A DNA stretch of 60,000 nt, from NCBI RefSeq assembly GCF_030272615.1, contig NC_081406.1, positions 143,463,041 to 143,523,040 of the forward strand. Reading direction: 5' to 3'. This DNA is from Cryptomeria japonica. Taxonomy: Eukaryota; Streptophyta; Pinopsida; Cupressales; Cupressaceae. The notes under the pieces were generated by a model. That model made no database searches. It saw only the letters and a list, made by a program, of their open reading frames with translations, and was not told the DNA's origin. How positions within the stretch are numbered: the stretch's first letter is position 1; the number at the start of each line of letters is the position of its first letter. A program made the position numbers and the translations under genes. Shown here piece after piece: positions 23,530-35,864 of this stretch.

Positions 23530-26500
23530 TCATTTCCTTCTTTGTTTTTTCTTTGAAGCTATGAAAAGACTAAGTGGAACATCGGTTTCTTCATCATTTC
23601 CCCCATCTTCGGATGTTTTGCCCTCTTCTTGTGCTCTTGATGTATGCCTAGTCCTATACAAAGGATGAGGATGCTGAACCAAAGGGGGGTCCTCTGCAAT
23701 AACAAAGAATTGGGTTAAATTCAAAACATTTTTTAATTATTGTTACAAGTATTTCATTAATTTAAAGAACACAACCATTACACTCTTTACCTGATGGGGC
23801 CACATCATCTTCCACATCATTTTGTCTAGCCTCAACCTTGACATGCTGAGCACCCTCTAGATCCTCTGGAGTTGAAATATGAAATGTTACATTAATCAAT
23901 ACACCAATTGCAATTAAATTTGTTTAAAGGAATAACAGTGGTCCTCTTTACCTGATTGGGGAACATCACGTTCCTAATGTTGTCTACCCGGATCATGCTC
24001 CACTTGGTCACCACCGACTGCATGCTCTAAAATATTAACAATAAAGGTTACATTAATTACTACACTAATTTTCAATTTAAGATGTTTAATTGTATTAATA
24101 ATTACATAAAAAAATTTGAATAGCAAATGAATACCTCCACTACTAGGATGCACATCCGAATCTTCATGTATAGGTTTTGTTCCATGATTATCATGCTGCA
24201 TTCCAATGTCATGCGCAGTGTTATCATTGCTTGCTTATTTAAAAAAAAATATAGTCACTTTATGTTGAAACTTAACATCAAATAGATTATTGGTTAAGTA
24301 TTCAATTTGAAATAATTTTCATTTAGCTTAATTACCATTGTGACAGATGCATCAGAATCTCGTGTTTGCCCACTCAATTCTCGTAGCCGTTTAGCCACGA
24401 CTATATAGCCTTGTTGGTAGCCAATTCTCTTGTCATCTTCCGTGGGTGCTCTATTGAATTCAGAGCCCTGCATTTTTGCTTAGTATTGTGAATTTTGCTT
24501 GTATTGTTTGATAAAAAAAAAATTGTGTACAATTTATAAATATTTTGATGTGATACTTAATTTACTAATTCTTACAATTTGTGTGGCAAGTTTCATATAA
24601 CCACCAGAGCCGAGTTTGTGTTGCCCATGCTTTTCTTGTCTTGCCTTGGTTGCCTTTGACGTGTCACTCAATCTATGAAAAGTTTGAAATATGTTAAATT
24701 ATATAAATATAATGAATAATTAGTACATATTCACATTCTTAATAGTATCACATACCTTCTTCTGGCGTCTGGTGGTGTATTTTCTTTTCTCCTTTCAATT
24801 CTCTCCTTTGCATCCAAAATCAGGTCCTTCCACTCCCTCTCTGGAATCATGGAGGGACGCTCATACTTTATGTTCTTCTCTAAATGTGTCCTATATTGGT
24901 CCCTCACATACTTTAGATATGTGCCAGCTTTTTCCAGGAGCATAGTCTTGTTGAATGTGTCATTTCCAAACAACCCTACCATACGGTTTGTGAGTTCATC
25001 TTTTAACTTTTTTCTTGGTCATTCCACCTTTAAAGAAAAAAAAAACCTATTAGATTTAGAAAGAAACTAAAGCTACCTTTGATATAGTTCAAGAAATGGA
25101 TAAAAGGAAAACTATTCTAGCAATGATATGAAATCAAAATAGTGGATAAGGGCTAGTTCACGTATGATGTTCCACCTTTTACGTATGGTGGGCCCAAATA
25201 TCTGCAATGTAATGTCATTAATATTTTTATAAAAAATATCATTTCCTACAAAAAAAAACATGGGATCATTAGTCCAAAATGAGTGATCAGTAAGTAAATT
25301 ATAATTAGACTATATATAATAATAATTTTAAAGTACCTGGAACCTTCTGTATCTTCAAGGGAATCAATTCTTCATCGCTCACCACCAATGTGGCCTACAA
25401 CGTTCCCGTACTAGCAGTACGGGAAGATCCAAGAAATGATGGTATGTTATCAATAGTACTTGCCTCTGGCGCATCCTCATGTGCATCTCCTACCACAGTA
25501 AATGAATCCACTGTGAAATGCCTCCAAGAAAGAACACTTCAAGGGTAATAAACACATAATGAAAGAGAGAGAAAAAGAGGGATCTACCACCAGTGGGCGG
25601 GTCAAAACAAGCTGGTGCAACAGATGATGTCTGCATGCTACATGTTGCCGACATTGCAGTCGGCAATACAATTGGGCTCAACCTCGGACCCATGTCAGCA
25701 CCTGAAGAGTAATACATTAAATATGTAAAACATAAAAAAAGCAAGTTCACAAGTCCAAAGGAGTGGTTTTAATATATAGAACATGGTCATCACCTGAACT
25801 ACCCGCAATACCCTGATCATCACCACCAGGATGATGAGGCCCTATAAATTTCTATAAAAACAACACATACATATTTTAGTTAATGACATAAAAGAGAAAA
25901 AAATATAAATCATTATTGAACTTTTGTTATGATTAAAGCTTTCATTATTTCTTACTTGCAAGTTTTCCATTGTCCGCAACAATAGTTGCACCCTCTCTAT
26001 TATCTCATCAGTCTGAGGGCTTATGGTTGCCAAATCAACAATCTTTTGTCTAATTTTTCTAATATTCTTTTGTACAAATTGTATAGGGTTTGCGCTAAGT
26101 GCGATGTCATCAGCGCATAACACTCTCGAGCACCCCACATCCCTATGGAGGTGCTGAGGTACTGCAGGGTCCTTTCCCTTATCCCAAACATCGATCTGTG
26201 ACAAGAATATAATTAACACTATCAAAATTACTTCAAAACACTCAAGAAAATATCATAATGTAACAGTTTGCTTCTATCTAATTTGTAGAATTACAATGAA
26301 GTTTACCTGCTCCATAAAAGTGTCAGGACCTACACCCTATCTGTGCTATGTGGTGGATCCATGTGGCCCTGTGACAAAGAAAAAATATAAAAATGTTAGC
26401 AAAATGAAACCAATAGACTTAGAAAAAAAACTTAATAATACAATGGTTTATTGGATTCATTAATTGGAAGTTGGCTTAAATGGTATATATATAGTACGTA

Positions 26501-27540
26501 CCACCCCCATGATAGTAACTTTGTTTGTATCTATATGATTCAAATTGTAATCGATTAGCAGCTCTTCCCATGCACTTATTGATTTTATGCACATACAAAC
26601 ACACAATTTCCCTCACGTGCCTCAAATATGCAATTGGGTTGCTTATTAGTTGACCCAGGTCATGTACTATTTATAAAACTTGCAATATTCCCTGTTGCTT
26701 TTGGCCTTCCATCAATGTATACAATGACTCGTTTACTTTGATCATTATCTTTTTGTTGTATATAATTGGCTGACAGTGCATACCTACACATACCTTTTTT
26801 ATATCGAACAATCTGCATCCAATCATTATAATTGTAACAAGGTCCAACAAACTCCATCAATTTAGCAACTTTGTTGTAACAGACCTTTATGTTGTCCATG
26901 GAAAATAGGCCCAAACCATGTAACGATGAAGGTGCTATGTGATATATCCTCTCATTAACACAAAAATCAGTGATTATTGGAGGAAGTTCCTTGGGTACAC
27001 ATTGTTTCAGTAGATGTTTGTACCTCAAGGGCACCTCAATGTCGCCTTTGGTCTCATCATCATAAGAACATGACCCCCCTTGAGCAAGAAAAAATTTCAT
27101 GCGTTTATTGAATTTTCTTTTAATCTTTTGACCTCTAGTTGATCTCCCTATTTGAGATCTACTACATGTCTCACTTTCCTCTTCTATTCCCGCATTTACC
27201 TCACTCGAGGAAGACACATCTGACAAATACCTATTTGGTGATACTTGTGCACCATCAAATGAGAGAGTTAGTTGGTAATGAGAGATATATTTTGCAAATG
27301 AGGGTAATATTGATGAAGAAGTCAGCCATAAAGTTGATGTTGAGATTAAAATTTAAGTCCAACTAGGGCCTCAAGTGTTGATAACTGTATTAGATTTGCT
27401 GCTAATGTTGAGGTTTGAAAAACTGAGGAAGTTTGTTTTTCTTGTAATTTTTTAAAAATATATTATTTCTATAAGGTGTATTGACTTATACCTGTCAATC
27501 CATGAGACTGTGCAAGATCCTCGTCAAAGGGGTTCAGGTT
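23530..27540 (-). pseudogene. CACTA accessory gene: SET domain plus Transposase_24-like region
   Basis: A chain of coding blocks on the minus strand is joined by plausible GT-AG introns. It starts with a short exon (27540-27488, FDEDLAQSHGLTG) and a large block (about 27300-26518) with SET signatures: LHGLGLFSMDN, KLMEFVGPCYNY, YIDGRPKATGNIASFIN and WEELLIDYNL. Then come short exons (for example 26195-25955, VDLATISPQTDEIIERVQLL) and 25030-24757 (DTFNKTMLLEKAGTYLKYVR, EREWKDLILDAKERIERR), which with 24673-24345 (TKARQEKHGQHKLGSGGY, RIGYQQGYIVAKRLREL) looks like plant En/Spm Transposase_24. The end is acidic, then basic (ASKKKQRRK, stop at 23530). The SET part has a stop after FINST (26660) and a frame change near 26590. 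That it is one gene rather than two is inferred from continuous strand and spacing. Confidence 0.65.
26518..27250 (-). other. SET-like methyltransferase domain
   Basis: In order: GLGLF (cofactor-side motif), MEFVGPCYNYNDW, MCRYALSANYIQ, VYIDGRPKATGNIASFIN, then after the TGA/frame change an NC.FE segment and SISAWEELLIDYNLN. This is the layout of SET domains that transfer methyl groups to lysine. The usual NHS.xPN reads NST.PGSTNKQPN, and activity is unlikely in this copy because of the breaks. Confidence 0.75.
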
Positions 27541-27970
27541 CCTGCACCAACAATTGAGCATCATCAGCATTACATTTGTAATTTGATAAACAATAAATAC
27601 TGCAGTATCATAAGCATCATAAGCATCACATATGTATCATCATATATGTAATTGTGCATCATAAGAATCACATATGTATCATCATAAACATGTAATCCAT
27701 CACATACGTATCATACATCACCATCCATCACATAGCTAATAAGTAGTCCACATTCCATAAATAAACACAAAGTTCAAAAAATGTCACATGTATCATCATA
27801 AGCATGTAATCCATCACATATGTATTTTAAATCACCATCTATCACATAGCTAGAGGTGCATCATGAATTAATTAAGTAATGGCATTAGAATTCAAAACAT
27901 ATGAATTATTTATGTAACCATATAAGTCAAATCAATTTCTATCAAGATATCAATATTAAATAGATAATAT
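27541..27970. other. Spacer between the two CACTA genes
   Basis: AT-rich with loosely repeated CATCACATATGTATCATCAT words (27600-27860). The 3' end of the transposase gene lies just right of it. The 5' end of the accessory gene is to its left, so a promoter may be here. Confidence 0.5.
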
Positions 27971-28000
27971 AATAATCACATCTCATACATTTCATTCATG

Positions 28001-28038
28001 TCATTGATCTTCTTCTTCATCCAACTCATCATCATGAC

Positions 28039-28137
<99 letters not shown>

Positions 28138-28257
28138 TGTCATCGTCATCGTCATCGTCATCGTCATTGTGTTCATCATCATCATCGTCATCACCATCAC
28201 CGACACCATCACCATCACCATCACCATCACCATCACCATCACCATCACCATCACCAT

Positions 28258-28289
<32 letters not shown>

Positions 28290-31200
28290 TCATCATCATC
28301 AACTTCTTCTTCATGTACATTTTTGTCAGGAACATCATCGACTAACTGTCGATCATGATCATCATCTATATCATCTTCTACTTCTTCGGTATCTTCTTCT
28401 TCCATCACATTATACATTATCGACCTTCCTCTTGGATCATGTCTAACAAAAATGACCAACCTGGTTTATGTGGAACCTCCAAGTAAAATACCTGCTCACA
28501 TTGACTTGGAAGAACATAGGGCTCATCCCCAACTCATTCAAACGACCTTGTATTAACCATTGTAAATCCATTATCATGTTTGATAATAGTTCTATCAGGA
28601 TCATTTTTATTCAGTCGTAGCCTATACCATTTGATGACGAATAGAACTAATTTGAAGGAATTAAAGTCACACTCAAGTATATCATCCAAAATGCCATAGT
28701 ATCGATTTTGAGACTCTTGAGGATGTATGTCGTTTCTAGATGAAATATTGGTCACCTCAAAGACTGCAGTTATCCCAGAATCACAAGTTTTGTTCATGTC
28801 ATCCAACTGTTTGATGCGAAATTTATGACCATTGTAGCACATAGCCTTGAGGTGTTTGACCTGCAATATGTCTAACATATTAAAATTATTGCATCATGAG
28901 TTGATAAACATATGGGTGATTAATAAAATTATACGTACCTGTTGATCTCTTAAACCATATGCTAAATCTATTTCCCTTTGTGTAACATGGGAATCTCCAT
29001 TATGATGAGCTTCTTTAACCAATGAAGCGACACCATCCCATGTTAATGTGCAACTAGAATGTTGAGATCGTTCAATCCACACTGTCATCCAATCAAGATT
29101 GTTTGCAATATACAAATGTAGTGCATCCCACTCCGGACCAACTGTACAAATAATTAATAGACCACTTACAACTGATTTATTTAGAAGATGAAGAATTAAT
29201 TTACTACAATAACATCTTATAATTACCTCTCACTTTCTTCAATCTACCTTTCCCGATCAAGTGCTCCCCTTTGAATTTATTAATGGGGTTGGGATCCCAA
29301 ATGCGATCTACGTGGATTTTTGCTGCAAACTTAGGAAGATATTCAGTAATGTACACCATAGTTTGGTATACCATATATCCCTCCACCATAGAACCCTCAG
29401 GATGTGCTCTTTGTCGAACCAAAGCCTTCAAAAATTTCAAGTGCCTGTCAACCATCCACATTGACCTAGTGTGTACAGGTCCATATAATTCGATCTCCTC
29501 AACCTGGTGTATGAGGTAGTGTTCTTGTGCATTGAACAAAGTTGAAGGTAGACACTTTTGCATTTCACACATTAGATGAGGGATTTTTCTCTTCCAATAT
29601 TTTATATCTTCCTTGTGGATTTCTTTAGATGACAACCACCTAAAAGAGATTGAAGACGCAAAAATATATAAACGAGACTTTACAAAATAATATACAATAT
29701 ATTGCATAACAAGTAAAATAAATGGCAAATATAATATCTATACAACAAATTGAACAAAAATCACTACTTACCTCATGTATTTTCCAAGATCATATATGAC
29801 TTGCTTGATATTATTGTCGAAGTGGTCTGGGAGAGATAGAGGTAGAATGTATTGCAACAATTATAAAATGATCTTTTCATTGTTTTCTAACATAATACAA
29901 TGAAAAGTACATGTGCAATATACAAATATATAGTAAATACACAAGAACGTGAATTACCTTAATGAAGGTATGCCAATCATGCATTTTCATCCCTAGCCCA
30001 AATTCACTCTTCTTTGATATGAGATTGTTTATGTTCGCAACAAATCCTGTGGGAAATCAAATTTTTCGTATGACTTCTTTTATAGAATTGCTTTGTTGCT
30101 TTGTTAATAACCAAGGAAGGGCACTTATATTAATTTGATCTCCATTGCTATTTGATTGAATGACATTTTTCATTGCATGATTGGATTCCACAATGTCACT
30201 GCAAATTTTGACAATTTTTTCTTTGTCACGCCTTCCATCCAATATTTTCCATAATGTCTCTGTTATATTCTTTCCAATATGCATTGTATCAAACAAATGC
30301 ACAATTTGTAGCTGCTCGTAGTAAGGCAACCTACTGAATTGTCTGGGATAACTTTTTAGTCCCTTTGGAAGGTGGCCATCCATGCCTTGACAACCTTCAG
30401 TATCATCAATTACATCATCAGTAAACAAAACACGATAGAAAAATTCAAATTCCAAACATAAACCATTAGATGGAATGACATTACCTTGACGATTAATTCT
30501 ATTATATTCCAACTTCCATAAGTGAGGAGTCATTCTTTGTGGCTTTGATGTAGTCTCTTCTTTCCCATTGAAAAGATGTTTTTCAGTATTCCGGTACTTA
30601 TGATTTTTGTGAAGGAAGTGCCTATACTCATCAAACACCTGCTTTCCTAAACTTTTTGAATGACGGGATTTCATCTTTGGACCACAAACTGGACATGCAA
30701 ATTTTCCCTTTGTTTGAAGACCTACAAGATAATGTATAATTCTATTAAATCTGTTAATTTTTATAATTATAATTATCATGCACAACTTGAACACTGTATC
30801 GTACCACAAAAATGTGTTAGGCCTGGGGCATCATGTATTGTCCATACAAGCATTGCATGGAATTGAAATTGTCTTTGTCCTATTGGTCTAGATATGTCAT
30901 ACATGGTCACACCATTCCATAACTCCAGCAACTTGTCAATAAGATGCTCAATAGATACATTCATATCTTTAACTTGGTACTTGCCTAGTGGAATGAACAA
31001 AAACATTACATAATTATTATGACCATTTTATTGCAATATTTATAATTAAATGTAGACGACTATTAAATGATAAAATACCTAGAACAATCATTGCCAACAC
31101 TATGTGCTCCCTCTTTATTGACATCCATGGAGGAATATTATTATTGATAACAAAAATAGGCCACATCGAGTAAACAGATCTCAACTCTCCAAATGGATTG

Positions 31201-32490
31201 ACACCGTCCGCTGCCAATGAAAGCCTGAGATTACGAGGTTCTTCTTTAAAGTGTGGCCACTTTTCCTCTATGTCCATAAATGTTGAACCATCCATAGGCA
31301 TTCGAATAATATCATCTCGACTTCTATTGCGTGCATGGTAATCCATAAATTGTGCCAAGCTAGTGCACTTGAATAATTGTTGCATATGTGGAATAATGGG
31401 AATATAACGAAGAACCTTGCGAGGCACCTTTTTTGTTATTTGATCTATTTGATATCTACTGATATGACATTTAGGGCATTTTGTTCCAAATTCATGTTGT
31501 TTATGATATATAATATGATCATTGGGACATTCATCTATTGTTTGATACTCCATTCCAATATCTTTCATAATGGCAGATAATTCTCAGTATGAGCGAGGTA
31601 GAATGTTTGATGGTGGTAAGAAAAACTCACCTATCAATCTACAGCAAAAAAAAAAGTTTGAGGTGTTAATATAAAGAATATTAATGGTACATGATTCACC
31701 ATTTATTAACTGTAATGACATGTATGACACACCTTAACATACGTGAGATTGTTATGTTGGATAAACCATTCATAACCTTCAAGTTCACCAACAACAATAC
31801 AATAGAGAGAAGAGTTGTTTGGGAGCCTTTGTAAAGGGGCTCATATGCCTTCTCAAGAAGAGGTAAATCATGAACATCAAGGTCATCCTGATCATCATGA
31901 TCAGCTGTGCCAGTACTAAATGTGTCATGGATCAATGTATTTGTACCATCATCTTCAATTGTGTTTTCTAGTGCATGATCGTCATCTTCCATGGGATCAT
32001 TATCTTCAGCTTCGATATTCACACCTCCATGTTCCTCCACTTCAAAAACCATATTCTCATGGTTTTGTTGATCCATACCATTTGCTCTAGGGTGCTCCAC
32101 CTATATAAAATTGATATACATAAATAAACCGTGATCATGATCTCATTATCAAGTGATTTCTTATGTATATAAATTGTTAAAACGATATAATGAACAACTT
32201 ACCAGTGGATGATAATCATGTCCCCCTTCAATGTGACCATGCTGCCTACAATGTTTCTTAGCTGTTTTGATTAGAAGTCTTCTAGTCTTTAAGCCCTTAC
32301 AAATTTTGCAGGGACAATAACATTTCCCATCACCTTTTCTTTTCAAGTTAGACCGTAATCTAGCAATTGTCTCCTTATTTTTTTCTTCACAGGCAAAAAA
32401 ATCAGGCTATGGAAACTTCAGTGCAAAAGCTTCACAAAAATTGCAAATCAAACCAAAACCATTTAACTCTTCTTTTTCATCTTAAAACAT
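28001..32490 (-). pseudogene. TNP2-type CACTA transposase
   Basis: This is the cut-and-paste transposase of the CACTA element, with at least eight exons whose GT-AG junctions restore the frame. Exon a (to 32203): Cys-rich GDGKCYCPCKICKG, Transpos_assoc type. Exon b (32100-31733): acidic, then YKGSQTTLLSIVLLLVNLKV. Exon c (31638-31079): DECPNDHIIYHKQHEFG, LSLAADGVNPFGELRSVYSM. Exon d (30984-30805): FHAMLVWTIHDAPGLTHFCG. Exon e (30721-29958): LQTKGKFACPVCG, VHLFDTMHIGKNITETLWKI. Exons c-e are the Transposase_21 core. A short exon near 29.8 kb and exon g (29641-29227, LFNAQEHYLIHQVEEIELYG, PVHTRSMWMVDRHLKFLKAL) match DUF4218. Exons h and i (29141-28939 and 28860 on) include DUF4216 (RYYGILDDILECDF) and the Asp/Gly tail. 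Stops (near 32405, 31590, 30057, 28530) and a frame change near 28460 disable it. Confidence 0.85.
28018..28290 (+). repeat. CAT trinucleotide and CACCAT hexanucleotide microsatellite
   Basis: (CAT)n runs at 28035-28135 and (CACCAT)n at about 28196-28277, with CGTCAT units between. On the minus strand in the transposase frame they encode poly-Asp and Asp-Gly repeats. Confidence 0.95.
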
Positions 32491-35468
32491 TGAACTTAAT
32501 AGAGAACGCATTTAATGTAGCTGATTGTGTGAATTTCTGAGCATTGTGTCTGCAAATTCTTACTAAAAGTTTGCCTGTTGCAGACTTTCTGAGAGACATT
32601 TTTGAGTATTCTAAGCAAAGCATTTATTTTAACATACACTTATTCATCCACATTGCAGGGATAACAATACAAGGCTCACATATTGGTCTAAGAGGATGCC
32701 ATGGTCTCACAAAGTAACCAAGAACCATATGAAATTATGGTCTTGAATCCACACACAACTAGGGAGGATCCATATGATTATGTATGACTTCCCCCTTGTT
32801 TTTTTAATGGGATTAGCCTCCAAGACATAGCCATCAATAATCACTAAGAATGTACAAGTGGATTGTAGCTACCCGTACAACAAACACTTACCCCTATCCT
32901 CAAATTTTCCCAATGTTTGATTCCTTATATACACTCATCCAAGGTTATCTACGTCAATCTTGGTGAGGAATCACATCACAAAAAAGAAGGCAACATTTAA
33001 AAATAGCAAGAGTTTCACTAAACTACCAAAGATCATAAATATTGAAAGAAAGAAAAAATAGTACCAATAATAAGTCAAATAAATGTGTTCAATTCCAATA
33101 GCAAATCAAACATAGCCACAATAACTACACAATAGAGAAAACTCACAATAGTGATTAAACTAATTCAAACAAGATAAAATAAAATTGTTGGCCCATGCAA
33201 CAAAGATGAGAGATCATCAATAATTGAAGGAAACTTCACAATCCTTAAAAGTGCACATTACATAACTATATGACTAGAAATTGTGGCTAAATAGAGTGAA
33301 GATTCATCATGACTCCAATAATAGTCCCTCATGTGTGCATTTGTGGCATGAACACAAAAACTCCCACATGGCATGGCCATGTACCTAATGGAGAAGACAT
33401 GCCTAGGCTATAATAATAGTCCCTCATGCATGCATATTATTATCTACATGCCAAAAAAACATGACTATAATAATAGTCCCTCATGCATGCATTTGTGGCC
33501 TGCACACTACAAATCCTAACATATCATGGCAATACACCTCATAGAGAAGACACACCTAGGGCCACATTGCACATAGCAACATGCCTCACAAAGAAGACAT
33601 GCATAGGGCACATGCCACATAGCAATGTGTCTTATGGAAAAATGTGCATGCATGTCACACACCAAAGCTATACATATACATCATGATGCACATTCATATG
33701 TTATCAAACACAACCTATTGTATCTAACATGAGTTCCTCTCTACATGTGTGCAAATCTTCCAACACTAATCGCCACTAAGAAGGAATAATATAAAATGCA
33801 TCTTCAAATATTTGTGTGTGTGTGGAATTGTGTCTTTGAACCCAAATCGCTACCATCAACAACATGTAACCATCACCTACACTATATCAAAACATAAGTA
33901 TGGTGTGACATCATATCTATTTGCATAATGTCAAAACACATGCAAACATAAAAATCATCATAGCATGACAAAAATCAATCTCCACATGTTGGAACAAAGA
34001 TATAAATAAGATAATAGGGTAAGAGGAAACCCATACCAAGAACCACATACCAACTATTGGCAATGCCATCAAGATAAATGTAGGATAGGATACCACTATG
34101 AGCCATCCAATGGTCCATTCTATGAGGAGAACTAGGGGATACTATCTTTGAAAGGTGTGGTCAATAGAGATAATCCCTACTAATGCCACAATATGTCACC
34201 ATAGCTTCTTGAGTTTTCCATTCTTCTACTTAAGACCACATTTATTGAGTTCCTCAACAATGAGGTTGGTTCTCAATAGGATGCACAAACATGTAAACAC
34301 ACAAGCATGGTTTCATCATACTTGTACAACAATACAAATTCATTTTTCTAGTTAATTACTTAGTGTAAAAATAACTCCATTACATAACATAGGGCAATAA
34401 TCACCATAAGTTTTCAAATAAACTGCCCAAACATCAATTGGAGTTACCCTTTCTAAGGTACAAACATAATTTATTTATAACTTCAAAATTAAAATAATCA
34501 CAATACATCCAAATAAGTTCAATAATTAAACCCATAAATTACCCTAATTGGATATGCTAATAAAATGGTGTCTCAAATAATAGAGATTATGTTGGACCTA
34601 TAATAGAGATCTGGACTTTGTTTCATCATACACAAGCATGGTTTCATCATACTTGTATCCAAATACACCATCCATAGATAGGTACTCAGTACCACAATCT
34701 CATGGGTACCCTTTTAGCTGAATTTACCCTATATTTAGGTAAATCTACCCTTGTATCATTCCTTGATCTAGTATGTCATTCCACCAATCAATAATTTTTC
34801 CATATTCTTGGGAGAATACACTATCCCTTAGGTGAATATGCCATATCCTTAAATGAATCCTCCTTGTCATCATCCTAAGTCCTCTTTTTGTTAAGTCTTA
34901 TCCCTTCATCTTTAGGAAAATCCACCTATCCTTATGTGAATCTACTTTCTCTTAGGTGAATCTATTTAATCCAATTCACCCACTCTCACAATCACAACCT
35001 ATTTAATCCTATTCCCCACATTCCCCTCCTCAATAACCTCTGAAAATGGAGTCACCAATCTCTACCCTAAACCTCATACTACTAATCTCCCTCATTCCCC
35101 TCGCATACACATCCTCTCCTCCCTCCTCGGCCCTCACCCTAACTCTGAGGCGTAGACCCAACTCAAACACCACACACAATCCTGATATCCACCCACCCCT
35201 GGTTTTGTCATCCAGTATCTAGTTTCTATCTATCCTTGGGTAATGGTTTACCCGCCTTCTTGTTCATGGATTAGTGGTTCCGGCTTCCATCCATATATGG
35301 AATGGCAAGTTTCTTGATTTTGGTTGTACAACTATCAAACTATAGGTAGGGTGGGATAGCAATAGTTTGGAAGTAATAGTTGGTTGGACACCCAAACCCG
35401 AAGACACAACAACCAATTCCAATCATGGGGTAGCATCAAAGCATAATCGAAGGGGGTTTTTAATCACA
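32491..35468. other. CACTA right interior, no gene recognised
   Basis: This would hold the transposase promoter. ATAATAGTCCCTCATG.ATGCAT recurs at about 33320, 33411 and 33470, with CATAGAGAAGACA..CCTAGG units nearby. TTAGGTGAATCTA-like words repeat at 34720-34980. No coding domain was seen. Confidence 0.45.
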
Positions 35469-35585
35469 AAATGGGGTAGCATACACATGGCATGTGAACT
35501 GTATGACAGAATACCTCAAAGAGATGTCACTTCATGGAATTTTAAGACCATAGGATATGCACAAAATGGATTAATTCAAAAAAAA
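35469..35585 (+). pseudogene. Captured PPR gene fragment
   Basis: The plus-strand frame reads GSIHMACELYDRIPQRDVTS followed by WNFKTIGYAQNGL, the S/L-type motif pattern of PLS-class PPR proteins. It covers about 38 residues only and lies some 280 bp inside the right CACTA end, opposite in strand to the element's genes. Similarity fades on both sides. It is unrelated in class to the P-type PPR gene at 8-10 kb. Confidence 0.65.
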
Positions 35586-35834
35586 ACCAGTTGCGAAAAA
35601 AAATTAGTTGCCCTTCATTGAAAAACAAAGAGTTCTTACCTTGCTTGTGCAGAGATCGCTCCAGTGGGGGAGCAGGGAGGCAAGACGGCTTCTGTTTACT
35701 TTCAAAATGAAAATGCCTTGTGTTTTTTTTTTAAAATAAAATGCTCGAGGTCATCTGAATTCCGACAAACACGGGCATTTTTTTAAAAAAAAAATCAATT
35801 TTTCACACAATGCCCCTTGTCCGTTGGAAACCTC

Positions 35835-35864
35835 CATCGGAATTTGACCCCAAATGTATTAGTG
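35835..35864 (-). repeat. CACTA right terminal inverted repeat
   Basis: It ends TTGACCCCAAATGTATTAGTG, the inverse of the left end. The next base, 35865, is the first base of the continuing transposase codon frame of the host element. Confidence 0.85.

Larger units (their letters stand above)
15108..35864 (-). mobile_element. CACTA (En/Spm) DNA transposon
   Basis: The left end is CACTAGTACATTTGGGTCAA. The right end, read inward, is CACTAATACATTTGGGGTCA: the canonical 5-base CACTA start plus about ten further matching bases. Length is 20,757 bp. Both its genes are on the minus strand: a TNP2-type transposase (28.0-32.5 kb) and an accessory gene with SET and Transposase_24-like domains (23.5-27.5 kb). 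GTCGGAATTCCGAC-like subterminal motifs occur near 15150, 15208, 15510 and 35757. The expected 3-bp target duplication is not visible (ATG on the left, ACA on the right). Confidence 0.9.

Noticed and set aside
28001-28345. Plus-strand open frames of poly-Ile and poly-Ser in the CAT repeat
   Set aside because: Shadows of the microsatellite. The minus-strand Asp frame is kept because it continues the transposase.
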